A stretch of 64,000 nt of DNA, taken from assembly GCF_037969875.1 (NCBI RefSeq), contig NZ_CP150218.1:6882001-6946000 (forward strand). Reading direction: 5' to 3'. The stretch is from Paenibacillus sp. FSL R7-0337 (GTDB lineage: Bacteria; Bacillota; Bacilli; Paenibacillales; Paenibacillaceae). This document shows positions 35,189-43,663 of the stretch, piece by piece. The notes below the pieces were generated by a model. It made no database searches. It had not been told where the DNA came from and was given only the letters and a program-made list of their open reading frames with translations. Position 1 is the first letter of the stretch, and the number at the start of each line of letters is the position of its first letter. The position numbers and the translations under genes are program-made.

Positions 35189-36421
35189 ATGGATGCTGTA
35201 CGTATGTGTTGTGCCGGTCTGGACGTGCACCAGGAAACCGTTGTGGCCTGCGTGTTGAAAGGACCGATCGAACTGAAACCACAATGTCACCTGAAAACCT
35301 TTGGGACGACAACCAAAGAATTGCTAGGCCTGCAAGATTGGCTGAGTGAACATGGCTGCCGGGAGGTGGTGATGGAGAGCACGGGCGTGTTATGGAAACC
35401 GGTATGGAACATCTTAGAGGGCAGTTGTGATCTGGTCTTGGCCAACGCCCAGCGGGTAAAGAATACGCCGGGTCGAAAAAGTGACATGCAAGATGCGCGC
35501 TGGTTAGCGCAATTGCACCGTTGCGGGCTCATTGAAGGCAGTATGGTGCCCGAACAGGACATCCGGGATTTGCGAGACTTGACCCGTTACCGGAGTAAGA
35601 TGGTGCAGGCGGTGACGGCGGAGAAAAACCGCATCCACAAAATCCTGCAGGATGCTAACATCAAGCTAACCACCTTTATGTCCGATTTATATGGGGTTTC
35701 GGGACGGGGCCTGCTCCAGAAGATCATGGACGGCGAGGTCATCGACGAAATGACAGTTAAAAGCCTGGTCAAAACCCGTTTAAAAAAGAAAGTCCCGCAG
35801 TTGCTAGACGCGCTTAATGGCAAGTTGCGCCGTCATCACCGCGAGATGATTCGAGACCACTGGGACCACTTGGTCTATTTGGAGAAAAGGATCACGGAAC
35901 TGGAAGCTCGAATCGAGGCGAAGGCAGAACCGTACCTGGAGAAGATTGAACAAATTGACTCCATTCCAGGAATTGAGCGGACGTCTGCCGTGACCATCTT
36001 TGCCGAAGTGGGGCCGCATGTCGCGGAAATGTTCCCGAGTGATGCGCAGTTTGCTTCATGGGCGGGGGTGTGTCCAGGGAACAACGAAAGCGCTGGAAAG
36101 CGAAGAAAGTCAAAAACGATGCAAGGGAACAAGCATCTGAAAGGGGCCTTGTGTCAGGCGGCTTGGGCAAACTCTCGCTCCTCGAACCGGATCGGACAAT
36201 TCTTTCGACGAATTCGAAAGAGACGAGGCGATAAAAAAGCAAACGTCGCCACCGCGCATTTGCTGATTCGAATCCTCCATGCCCTGATGCGGGAGAAGAG
36301 GTCATACCAAGAAATAGACGTCTCACTAGGCGATGAGACGTCCAAGAAAAACACGTTAGATAGGTACGTGAAATATATCCAGCAGTTAGGATATAGTGTT
36401 CAATTGAATCCTATCCCATAG
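35189..36421 (+). CDS. IS110-family transposase (DEDD recombinase)
   Basis: 410 residues; ATG 35189 has GGAGGA eight bases upstream (ATG 35180 overlaps that site). N-terminal RuvC-like DEDD domain with D12 in AGLDVHQE, E63 in VVMESTG, D99 and D102 in GRKSDMQDARWLAQL; a coiled-coil middle (about 190-250); C-terminal Transposase_20 domain with SIPGIERTSAVTIFAEVG, FASWAGVCPGNNES and GNKHLKGALCQAAW, including the likely catalytic serine. The frame is full length, so the copy could be active. Needs the bridge RNA of its own 5' non-coding end in the current IS110 model. Confidence 0.93.
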   Translation: MDAVRMCCAGLDVHQETVVACVLKGPIELKPQCHLKTFGTTTKELLGLQDWLSEHGCREVVMESTGVLWKPVWNILEGSCDLVLANAQRVKNTPGRKSDMQDARWLAQLHRCGLIEGSMVPEQDIRDLRDLTRYRSKMVQAVTAEKNRIHKILQDANIKLTTFMSDLYGVSGRGLLQKIMDGEVIDEMTVKSLVKTRLKKKVPQLLDALNGKLRRHHREMIRDHWDHLVYLEKRITELEARIEAKAEPYLEKIEQIDSIPGIERTSAVTIFAEVGPHVAEMFPSDAQFASWAGVCPGNNESAGKRRKSKTMQGNKHLKGALCQAAWANSRSSNRIGQFFRRIRKRRGDKKANVATAHLLIRILHALMREKRSYQEIDVSLGDETSKKNTLDRYVKYIQQLGYSVQLNPIP

Positions 36422-36435
36422 TCTTCCCTTTTTCA

Positions 36436-36454
36436 AAAAAACGAAACGTTTTTT
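36436..36454 (+). terminator. terminator after the IS110 transposase gene
   Basis: AAAAAAACG (36435-36443) pairs with CGTTTTTT (36447-36454) around an AAA loop, 14 bp after the stop codon. Confidence 0.6.
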
Positions 36455-36558
36455 GGGGCAGTGGGTCTTTTTTTGTCAAAAACCCAGTCTGCGGCGCATT
36501 TTCCGATATTTTTATTTTCGTATTAAACCGAGCTCATTCGAATGTAAAGTGTAGCGGC

Positions 36559-37809
36559 TCAGTTCTGGCTGCCTGGCCATGTGTAGGTCTTGATGATGTC
36601 TGGGCTGCCGTCCATTCTATGAAGGTTGAAGGTGAAGACATTGTCTGTGCGTCCGGTGAAGTAGATATAGTCCCCCGGGAACATGGAGTCGGTCTGCTCT
36701 ACCTCGCGCTGGCGCTCCGCACTGAGCAGTTGCTTGTATAACACAGTCTGCTTACCGGTAGTACGATCAACAAGGGTCAGGAATGCGGTGTCTGTAGGGC
36801 GGACCAGCAGAACACCCGGGTAGACGGCTTCGACATTATAGTAGACATCTTTGGCTACAGTGGCACCCAGCAGTTTCGGTATATCTACCGTCTCGCTGAC
36901 CGCTCCGGTTCCATCCTCGATGAGTCTTAGTGTGCGGCCGTCATTGAATATCAGCTTGCCGTCCGCCCAGACCGGGGCTGTGCCGAAGGAGGTGTGGATA
37001 TTCGTATGCCCTGGCGGATTACATTGTTGTTCTTCACCAGGTAGGTATAATACTCCGCATGCACATGTGGTTCGCCATAGGAGTTGACAACTTGAAGCAG
37101 TGTCAGACCGGCAGGTGTGCGCTCGAAAGTAAAGTCCACTACATCCAGTCCTCTACCGAGAACAGCAAGCTTATGCTTAATGTTCTGCACCGTTGTCAGA
37201 TACAGCTCGCCGCTGTCCAGCGACTGGGAGTACACTCCGCCGTCGAACACTTCTGAATAACCGCGGTACATATGCAGACCATTGGCCCGTATCGTATTCA
37301 TGGCGGCATCCCATCTTACGGGTCCGGCTTCAAGGGCCGCTACTACAAATTTGACAGGCACATACAGCTGCTTATCAGCCATATAAGGTGTGCCTCCAAG
37401 GGAGACCTTCTTCCCGTCCAGTACGCCGGTGGATTGACCAAGCTTCACACTGAAGCTTTTGTTCCACCCGCTGAAGGCAGCAGTTTTGTCCAAATCTAAG
37501 AATGTATAGGTTGCACACGATAACTTATCCTTCTATTTCTCGCTGAAACGATACCATCCTTTAAAAGGACGGCAAAGCCGTTTCTACTTGGCATGATTGC
37601 ACTTGCCCTCAAGTCCCATGATTGTGACCAGGTTAGCCGGCATATAAGAGACCCCGTTCTTGATCTGTGCAGTGCCTCCGGCCATGCCTGATAACCCGCT
37701 TCCGTTACTGTAGGTTAATTGGAGCTGCACGCCCGGGGCAGGCTTGGCCGAAGCCGGCCAGAGCCAGTGCGAGTGCGGCGAGGACTAACATCCTCCGGTT
37801 GATCTTCAT
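36559..37809 (-). pseudogene. secreted stalk-domain (copper amine oxidase N-like) protein, frameshifted and interrupted
   Basis: Reading the three fragments in order gives one protein. A start at 37809 (AAAGGATGAG upstream) encodes a signal peptide (INRRMLVLAALALALAGF), then the frame shifts and continues as KPAPGVQLQLTYSNGSG, IKNGVSYMPANLVTIMGL. The coding then runs into a dispersed repeat with a stop. It resumes at about 37493 as a stalk domain (KVSLGGTPYMADKQLYVPVKFV), and a one-base shift near 37006-37010 separates QGIRIST from HTNIHTSFGTAPVWADG. The last part is open to TGA at 36559-36561. At least two frameshifts plus an insertion: almost surely inactive. Confidence 0.8.
37541..37589. 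repeat. 49-bp palindromic dispersed repeat, copy 1 (inside pseudogene)
   Basis: Aligned without gaps to 63494-63542 with 44 of 49 bases equal. Outer arms GAAACG/CGTTTC and inner arms around CCTTTAAAAGG make a two-level palindrome. Here it interrupts a coding sequence, so it is likely a mobile or inserted element rather than a gene-specific terminator. The shared unit may continue to about 37495. Confidence 0.8.
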
Positions 37810-37952
37810 GTTTCTCATCCTTTCTTCGGGTGTGGCCACTGCTGGATCAGCCGTCCCCCGTCCCGTGACCCATAGGCTGAACCACGGATTGTACAGTAGC
37901 TTCTGTTACAGATTCATAACCCCCCAAGGGGTGAAAAACTATAACTGCCAAG

Positions 37953-39350
37953 CTACACGAAACTAGAAGCATAATCATTTTTCTTATCATTGGATTCTTG
38001 CACCTCTCCAATCAGAAGTCTGTATTGTTCTGTCTGTTCCTCAGTGGCTTGATGCCGGAATTGTTCAAACAGATTCACACATTTAATGATTATGCTATCA
38101 CTCTTTATTTTAGCAGAGGATTCCAGACTTTGGAGCAGGAAGCCCATTCCTTCCAGGCGGTGATTGCGTAAATAATAGTTGGCTAATTCCGCGAGAAAGG
38201 TAGAGTACTGGTCAGCCAGGATCTGCTGGTTGTGAAGCTCCCCGAAGTCCTTCAGGTTGGTCCGGTAAGGAATATAGGAAGGGAACTGTTCAAGCACCTC
38301 ATCGACATTCCAGGAGAAACGGTTGGCTGAGATCATAATATGGTACAGGGCTACAAAGATCTCACTGGCATGCGGAGCAATATAGGCCACATATTCAGGC
38401 AACACTTCATAGTCGCCGGACATCATCCGGTAGAGAAGGGTATTGGCCGTGCCCCACTCCTGGAATTGGTCCAGAATGTGCCGGGTTTCTTCCCCTTTTT
38501 CGCGTATCCAGCTCCTATCCATATATAGAGCTACGTATTTCAGCGCCGATTCATAGTCCCGGAATTCTTCGCACACACTTGCCCGCATCAGATGCGAATA
38601 CAGCGCATAGAAGAAAACCGGCTTCTCAGGACATTTATCCTGGCGGTCCCTGCGCTGCGACCGGTGCAGATGGTGGTAGCTGAGCATGGCAAGACGGTGC
38701 ATCTCCTGGGCCAGCGCGTCCACCTTGTCCCACTTGTGCAGCGAGTAATAGACATGCATCAGATGCTTCAGCCCGTCGAGCTGATCCGGCACCTCAAGCC
38801 GTTCAAGATAACATTCGAATAAAAGAGCAGCCTGGAGGTTGAGTGTCTGGCTGTCTCCGAGGGTGATGCGGAACAAACGGTACTGGCAGAGGGCCAGCCG
38901 CTCCGAATGCTGATACTTCTCGCTTGCGCTGATATTCTTGTAGAGCACGGCCGCCGCCTGCCAGTGATGCTCCTGGAACAGGTCCTCGGCCACTTCAAAA
39001 AGCATCGGAGCGTAGGTTAGGTTGTCCAGCAGATTTTTGGCTACAAGCTCAATACAGTCCAGCCGCCCCTGCTCTGCTGAATTAAGGATAAAAGGGCGCA
39101 GCCGCCGCCAGGTTGGTGCCGAATATAAGAAGCACTCATCGACATACATGCTATAGAAATGATCCTCGGGCAGTTCCATGCCCCGGGTAATCAATTTCAG
39201 ATGATTCATGGCAATCGGCTGCTGGCCGCTAAGGATACGGCTTAAGGTGCCGGAATTAATGCCGGACTGAATGGAGAACTGGTTGATGGACAACTGCTGG
39301 GAATAGAGATAAGCCTCAAGATGACTGCGAATCGTTGTGAGGGGCTTCAA
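37953..39350 (-). CDS. helix-turn-helix regulator with long TPR-like C-terminal region
   Basis: 465 residues from a TTG at 39350 with GGCGGTGATCC just upstream; the frame extends to 39500 but those codons include the promoter. N-terminal Xre-type helix-turn-helix: QLSINQFSIQSGINSGTLSRILSGQQPI. The remaining 370 residues are helical and repeat-like (FEVAEDLFQEHHWQAAAVLYKNI, YYSLHKWDKVDALAQEMHRL), resembling tetratricopeptide regulators of the Rgg/PlcR style that sense peptides; a peptide partner is not visible. Own promoter upstream. Confidence 0.78.
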   Translation of the reverse strand: MKPLTTIRSHLEAYLYSQQLSINQFSIQSGINSGTLSRILSGQQPIAMNHLKLITRGMELPEDHFYSMYVDECFLYSAPTWRRLRPFILNSAEQGRLDCIELVAKNLLDNLTYAPMLFEVAEDLFQEHHWQAAAVLYKNISASEKYQHSERLALCQYRLFRITLGDSQTLNLQAALLFECYLERLEVPDQLDGLKHLMHVYYSLHKWDKVDALAQEMHRLAMLSYHHLHRSQRRDRQDKCPEKPVFFYALYSHLMRASVCEEFRDYESALKYVALYMDRSWIREKGEETRHILDQFQEWGTANTLLYRMMSGDYEVLPEYVAYIAPHASEIFVALYHIMISANRFSWNVDEVLEQFPSYIPYRTNLKDFGELHNQQILADQYSTFLAELANYYLRNHRLEGMGFLLQSLESSAKIKSDSIIIKCVNLFEQFRHQATEEQTEQYRLLIGEVQESNDKKNDYASSFV

Positions 39351-39399
39351 AGGATCACCGCCTGACTGAATTCCATTTTTTGGATTATTGTATATGTGT

Positions 39400-39428
39400 A
39401 TAATATAAGTCATTATTCCAATGGTCAA
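39400..39428 (-). promoter_or_regulatory. sigma-A promoter of the HTH/TPR regulator
   Basis: On the reverse strand TTGACC (39428-39423), 17-bp spacer, TATTAT (39405-39400). The start codon is about 45 bp downstream. It supports the TTG start at 39350. Confidence 0.7.
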
Positions 39429-39518
39429 TAGAGTGATGGGGAGAAACCGTGAACAATGGAAAAAAGCATTCCCGTGGTCCCGGGAACGCTTAGTCTTCAT
39501 AGGCGGGCAGACAGCGGA

Positions 39519-40676
39519 TCAGGCGGTGTAAATCCCAGCTTCATTCTTGATCCTGCGGCGCTCGATGACCTCTTCATAATCCTTAATCAGTCTGTCGAAA
39601 ATCTGCTCCCAGGAGCGCTTGAGGGCTTGGTGCCGCCCTTCGCGGCCCATTGCGCTGCGCAGCAGGTGCCCGGCGGCGGAAGTGCAGATCCGCTCTGCCA
39701 TGGCTGCCGGGCTGCGGGGCTTGAACAGCATGCCGGTGACACCGGGTGCCACCAGCTCCCGGGTTCCGCCAGCATCTGCGGCGATGACGGGAAGCCCCGA
39801 CGCCATGGCTTCAAGCACGACGTTGCCGAAGGTCTCCGTGCAGGAGGGGAAGACGAACAGATCCGCAGAGGCGTACAGCTCTGCCAGCTCTTCGCCGTGT
39901 CTGGCACCGGTGAAGGTGACATTGTCCGGTGCCTGCGATTTCAGCTCGGGCAGCAGCGGCCCATCGCCGACAATCACCAGCTGAACCGCTGCACGCACAG
40001 ACTCCGGCAGGAGCGGCATGGCCTGAAGGAGGGTGGTGAGATCTTTTTCCGGGGCAATCCGTCCGACATAGAGCATCATCAGCGCTGCTCCCTTGCTGTA
40101 ACGCTCCCGCACTTCTTCGCTTCGTCTCTCCGGTGAGTACAAGGTGCAGTCCACCCCTCTGGACCACAGTCGCAGCCGGGTAAAGCCCTCCATGCGTAAG
40201 CTGGTTAAGGTCTCGCGGGAAGGGGCCAGGATGGCATCGCAGGACCGGTGATACCACTTCATGTATTTCCAGTAGAGCGGGAGGATTCTTCTCATTTTGT
40301 AATATTCGAGGTAACGGTCGAAGTGGGTGTGATAGGAGGCGACATGGGGGAGCTGCTGCTTGCGGGCATACCGGAGGCCGGTTAAGCCGATGTTGAACGG
40401 GGTGGCGAGATGGAGCAGGTCGGGGGCGAAGGCAGTCAGTTCACTCTGGATGGAGGACATGCCGGGCAGGGCCAGCCTGCACTCGGGATAGAGGAAAAAA
40501 GGGATGCTGGCAACGGGTCTGACAGGATCGGGGTAGCTGCTCTCCGGGGCTGATTTTGGCGTGAACAGCAGATGATCGATTCCCCGGCGGTGCAGGTGGC
40601 CGGTCAGCCGGCCGAGTGTACGGGCAACGCCATTCGTCTGCGGAAGAAAGGTGTCCGTGAATAAAGCCAGACGCAT
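39519..40676 (-). CDS. GT4-family glycosyltransferase (MgtA-like)
   Basis: 385 residues with the GT-B two-domain layout. N-terminal acceptor domain: LALFTDTFLPQTNGVARTLGRL, SYHTHFDRYLEYY. C-terminal donor domain: MLYVGRIAPEKDLTTLLQAM, VIVGDGP, LFVFPSCTETFGNVVLEAMASGLPVIA, the retaining GT4 E(x7)E region that binds the nucleotide sugar. Similar proteins make glycolipids or wall-linked glycans with GDP-mannose or UDP-glucose. Starts at ATG 40676. No polysaccharide cluster surrounds it. Confidence 0.88.
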   Translation of the reverse strand: MRLALFTDTFLPQTNGVARTLGRLTGHLHRRGIDHLLFTPKSAPESSYPDPVRPVASIPFFLYPECRLALPGMSSIQSELTAFAPDLLHLATPFNIGLTGLRYARKQQLPHVASYHTHFDRYLEYYKMRRILPLYWKYMKWYHRSCDAILAPSRETLTSLRMEGFTRLRLWSRGVDCTLYSPERRSEEVRERYSKGAALMMLYVGRIAPEKDLTTLLQAMPLLPESVRAAVQLVIVGDGPLLPELKSQAPDNVTFTGARHGEELAELYASADLFVFPSCTETFGNVVLEAMASGLPVIAADAGGTRELVAPGVTGMLFKPRSPAAMAERICTSAAGHLLRSAMGREGRHQALKRSWEQIFDRLIKDYEEVIERRRIKNEAGIYTA

Positions 40677-40906
40677 CGGTATCCCTCCCAGTAATCTTGT
40701 TGCCTTGATCTTAACAACTAACTATTACTTGTAGATCAACCGCAGGTTAAACATCCGCATGAAGGGGGAATTTGCAGGTAGGGCCAGAGGGGACCCGGGA
40801 GGACAAAGTAGGACCAGAGAAGACCAGTGAGGACTAGGGCAATAAGGTTAAGGGAGGAGCGGAACGGGTATACATGAGGTATCAGGAATGAAGGAGGTAT
40901 AAGGAG

Positions 40907-41098
40907 ATGAGCAAAGATCTGCCGCCAGAGGTTCCGCCGAAGGTTGTCCCGGGTGTGAAGCCGGATATCCTCCCGGAGCCGGTTGTGATCCCGCCGGAGA
41001 TTGTGCCGGAGAAGCATCCCGAAATCGTACCGCCGGAGCAGCCCGAGATTATTCCTCCAGCCCCGCCGGAGATTCTTCCGAATGCTGATCCGCTGTAA
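40907..41098 (+). CDS. 63-residue proline-rich mini-protein
   Basis: ATG preceded by GAAGGAGGTATAAGGAG, an unusually strong site. The sequence is a degenerate repeat of the type PPEI/PEIVP (VPPKVVPGVKPDILPEP, PPEIVPEKHPEIVPPEQPE), ending NADPL. No signal peptide or membrane helix; it should form an extended polyproline-type rod. Short acidic proline-rich proteins of this sort occur in spore-forming relatives, but I cannot name a family. Followed by a terminator, which supports real expression. Confidence 0.65.
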   Translation: MSKDLPPEVPPKVVPGVKPDILPEPVVIPPEIVPEKHPEIVPPEQPEIIPPAPPEILPNADPL

Positions 41099-41145
41099 GC
41101 TGTAAAGGCTGTGTGATAGCAGGCTAGTGTATAGATTAGGCTGAG

Positions 41146-41168
41146 CGCCCGGGGAACCAGGCGTTTTT
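41146..41168 (+). terminator. intrinsic terminator of the proline-rich gene
   Basis: CGCC...GG pairs with CC...GGCG (41160-41163), followed by five T. Confidence 0.75.
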
Positions 41169-41301
41169 GCTGTTTGTGGTTATTTTAGGCTACTGCGTGG
41201 GAATGAGGGGGCGTTGCCATTTCCCGATGCCCGGTTCCCTGCCCCACATCCGGTCCCGCACTCGCATCCCTTACCCGTCCAAATACTTCGCCCCCCCGCC
41301 G

Positions 41302-42285
41302 TCAACTGCCCGGGAGACTTGTCCAGATCGGCTCGGCGTATTGGTTCTGCAGATTCATGCTGCAATCCTTGCCGGTATCGTAGGAGCGGTTGCCCAGCAC
41401 CTGTGAGAACTGCTCCAGCTTGCACCTTGCCGCAGCGGGGTCCTTGCTCTCCAGCCAATCGGCAAGTGCTCCGAGCACCGTCCGGCCTTCCGCAAGAGCA
41501 GCCTCCCATAGCTCCCACACCGATTCTGTGCGGACCTCGGAATAGAGTGCGGGATGCCGCCATTCGGAGTGCCGCTCATTCAGATAATCCAGCAGCTCCT
41601 CGCGGGCGGTAAGCTTACGGGAGAACAGCAGGCGTGCCCGTCCCCAGGTGATAGCCTTCTTCCAGCCCTTCGGGTCATACAGGCAGCGCTGGGCCAGCAC
41701 CATATCGCGGTAAGAGGTCTGCCAGATCTCCTCAGGCAACCGGGCCATCGCTTCCGGGTAATGCTTAAGGGCAGTAGTGTGAAGGATGCGGTGAACCGGA
41801 CCGGGCAGGCGGGAGCCGGCGTCAATCAGAGACCAAGCCGGGTTCTGCCATGTGTTGAGGTTCCGCCGCCGGTCCATGAACAAGGTGTCCAGATCAATCT
41901 CAAACCGCTGATGGTCGCGGTATTGATAGCCCGCTTTCCAGTTAATATAGGGATGGAGATTGCGGTCCAGCAGATGATGGGTGAGGAAGCCGAGGAAGTA
42001 GAGCTGTGCCTGATCCCCCTCAGCTCCGCTGAGGTTTCGCGCAGACTCCCAGAAGTCTATAAGTACAGGCCCACAGCTGCGCGAATGCATCAGATCCCCG
42101 AGATGCAGCGCCCCCGCATCCTTGCTCCAGGGGAGAAAGCTGTGATACAGCAGGAAATCCGGACCCTGACAGCCAAGATTGTAGAGCTTCTGCTGTTGTT
42201 CCAGCAGCTGGAGACACGGAAAACGGCTGCTGAATTCTACGGCCAGCTGCTGACCGAATTCAATATGCATCCAGATATTGGGCAT
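41302..42285 (-). CDS. zinc-dependent phospholipase C-like protein
   Basis: 327 residues matching PF00882: N-terminal PNIWMHIEFGQQLA with a first histidine, GCQGPDFLLYHSFLPW, HLGDLMHS, and the ligand-rich AQLYFLGFLTHHLLDRNLHPYINW. Several metal ligands (His, Asp) are kept. No signal peptide, unlike secreted phospholipases C, so it may act in the cytosol on an unknown phosphoester. Monocistronic, head-to-head with the AraC regulator (223 bp apart). Confidence 0.84.
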   Translation of the reverse strand: MPNIWMHIEFGQQLAVEFSSRFPCLQLLEQQQKLYNLGCQGPDFLLYHSFLPWSKDAGALHLGDLMHSRSCGPVLIDFWESARNLSGAEGDQAQLYFLGFLTHHLLDRNLHPYINWKAGYQYRDHQRFEIDLDTLFMDRRRNLNTWQNPAWSLIDAGSRLPGPVHRILHTTALKHYPEAMARLPEEIWQTSYRDMVLAQRCLYDPKGWKKAITWGRARLLFSRKLTAREELLDYLNERHSEWRHPALYSEVRTESVWELWEAALAEGRTVLGALADWLESKDPAAARCKLEQFSQVLGNRSYDTGKDCSMNLQNQYAEPIWTSLPGS

Positions 42286-42508
42286 GATTGATCCTCCTAC
42301 TAATTATGATGGACACCGTACAGCGATGATCTGAATCCATTGTAATCCCTGTAGGGTACAACCAAATAAGAAATATGTGTGAAATTAGGAAGTGTTCTAC
42401 CCTTGCCGTTCATTAAGATAGACATGATCACAGGCACAAGAGTATTCTTATATGGCCTTAAGACAACCATAACACTGTAATATGCAACTGGCTAAAGGAG
42501 GCCCACCT

Positions 42509-43516
42509 ATGAAGTCCCGTCCCTCTGAACGCGTTAAAATGCCTCCGGGATTCTGGACAGGGATAAGCCGCCTGGGGATTGCTGCAACCGACGTAGCCCG
42601 CATGGCACAGCTCCCTGGAACCATAACAACAGAAGCCACAGTTACCACTGCCCAATATTTCGCCATCTGGCAGGCGTATTCCGAGCTCGCCGGAGATCTT
42701 GCATCAGGCATCACCAGACTTGCGGCCGCCTTTGACACCGCGCAGTATCCGCCCGCCGTATTAGCGACTTATCACGCCCGCGACTATCGCGATGCCTTGC
42801 ACCGCATGGTCAAGTACAAACAGATGTGTCCGCCCGAAAGCCTGCGGATGGCGGAAGAGAACGGGCAGTGCATCATTGAACTGGAGTGGGGAGATACAGG
42901 GCTGCCCGGCCCGCAGGTGCTGGCGGGAATTACGCTGGCTTTTCTCTTGGAGCTGGGAAGAAAGGGGACGGGTCAGCCCTTGAAGGCGCAGGCAGCCGAA
43001 TTTGTCCACTCCATGGGCGATGAACAAGTGCTCGAAGCTTATTTCGGCTGCGCGATTCAAACAGGCGGCAAGTATAACCGGTTGACGCTGCTGCAAAGCC
43101 ATCTGGACCTTCCCTTTGTTTCGTATAACGAAGAACTGCTGGAGATCCTTGCTCCCGCACTGGACCGCTCACTCAATGAACAGCTTGGCAGCTTCTCTGT
43201 ATCCGGGAAGGTCAAGGTGATTATTGCATACTGTCTCGCAGGCGGATGCCCCGACCTCCAGACGGTTGCGAAGGAGCTTGCGATGAGCAGGCGGACCTTA
43301 CAGCGCCGTCTGACTGACGAGAAGACGACCTTCAAGCAGCTATTGACACAAGTCAGACATGAGCAGGCACAGAAGTTCTTGGCAAATCCTTCGCTTGATC
43401 TTAAAGAGGTGGCGTATCTGACCGGGTATGAGGATCAGAACTCTTTCTTCCGTGCCTTCCGCCATTGGGAAGGGGTTACGCCTTCACAGTGGCGTGCGGA
43501 ACATCTGAATAGTTGA
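42509..43516 (+). CDS. AraC-family transcriptional regulator (arabinose-binding-like sensor domain)
   Basis: 335 residues from ATG 42509 with AAAGGAGGCCCACCT just upstream; ATG 42482 lacks a site. The N-terminal 200 residues match the PF12625 'Arabinose_bd' type seen in OruR/VirF-like regulators, including QYFAIWQAYSELAG and TLLQSHLDLPFVSYNE. C-terminal double helix-turn-helix: DLQTVAKELAMSRRTLQRRLTDEK and LKEVAYLTGYEDQNSFFRAFRHWEGVTP. Cytosolic. The adjacent SDR gene, 147 bp downstream on the same strand, is the probable target. Confidence 0.9.
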   Translation: MKSRPSERVKMPPGFWTGISRLGIAATDVARMAQLPGTITTEATVTTAQYFAIWQAYSELAGDLASGITRLAAAFDTAQYPPAVLATYHARDYRDALHRMVKYKQMCPPESLRMAEENGQCIIELEWGDTGLPGPQVLAGITLAFLLELGRKGTGQPLKAQAAEFVHSMGDEQVLEAYFGCAIQTGGKYNRLTLLQSHLDLPFVSYNEELLEILAPALDRSLNEQLGSFSVSGKVKVIIAYCLAGGCPDLQTVAKELAMSRRTLQRRLTDEKTTFKQLLTQVRHEQAQKFLANPSLDLKEVAYLTGYEDQNSFFRAFRHWEGVTPSQWRAEHLNS

Positions 43517-43663
43517 ACACCTGAATGCCGCATGTGTTGAGCTGTAACTTTTGGCGTGTCCGGCAAGAAGCTTGGCGCAAGGTGCTAGTTACTGAACGAT
43601 CCCAACGAGATAATATAATCACTATCCGCAACACAACAAGGAATGAATAAGGAGAAGTGCATT

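Larger units (their letters stand above)
34895..36545 (+). mobile_element. IS110-family insertion sequence
   Basis: A complete IS110-type transposase gene with about 290 bp of non-coding DNA on its 5' side and about 120 bp on its 3' side. IS110 elements lack clear terminal inverted repeats, so the ends are estimates bounded by host features. The left flank contains AATGTAATCGAAAAAC (34909-34924), half of the host palindrome seen at 2012-2039; the other half is missing, which fits insertion into or beside such a repeat. The right end lies before the stop of the stalk-domain pseudogene at 36559. Confidence 0.75.

Noticed and set aside
36422..36558. Missing right half of the host palindrome after the IS110 element
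   Set aside because: Searched for CGATTACATT; not present, so insertion into the palindrome is only an inference from the left side.
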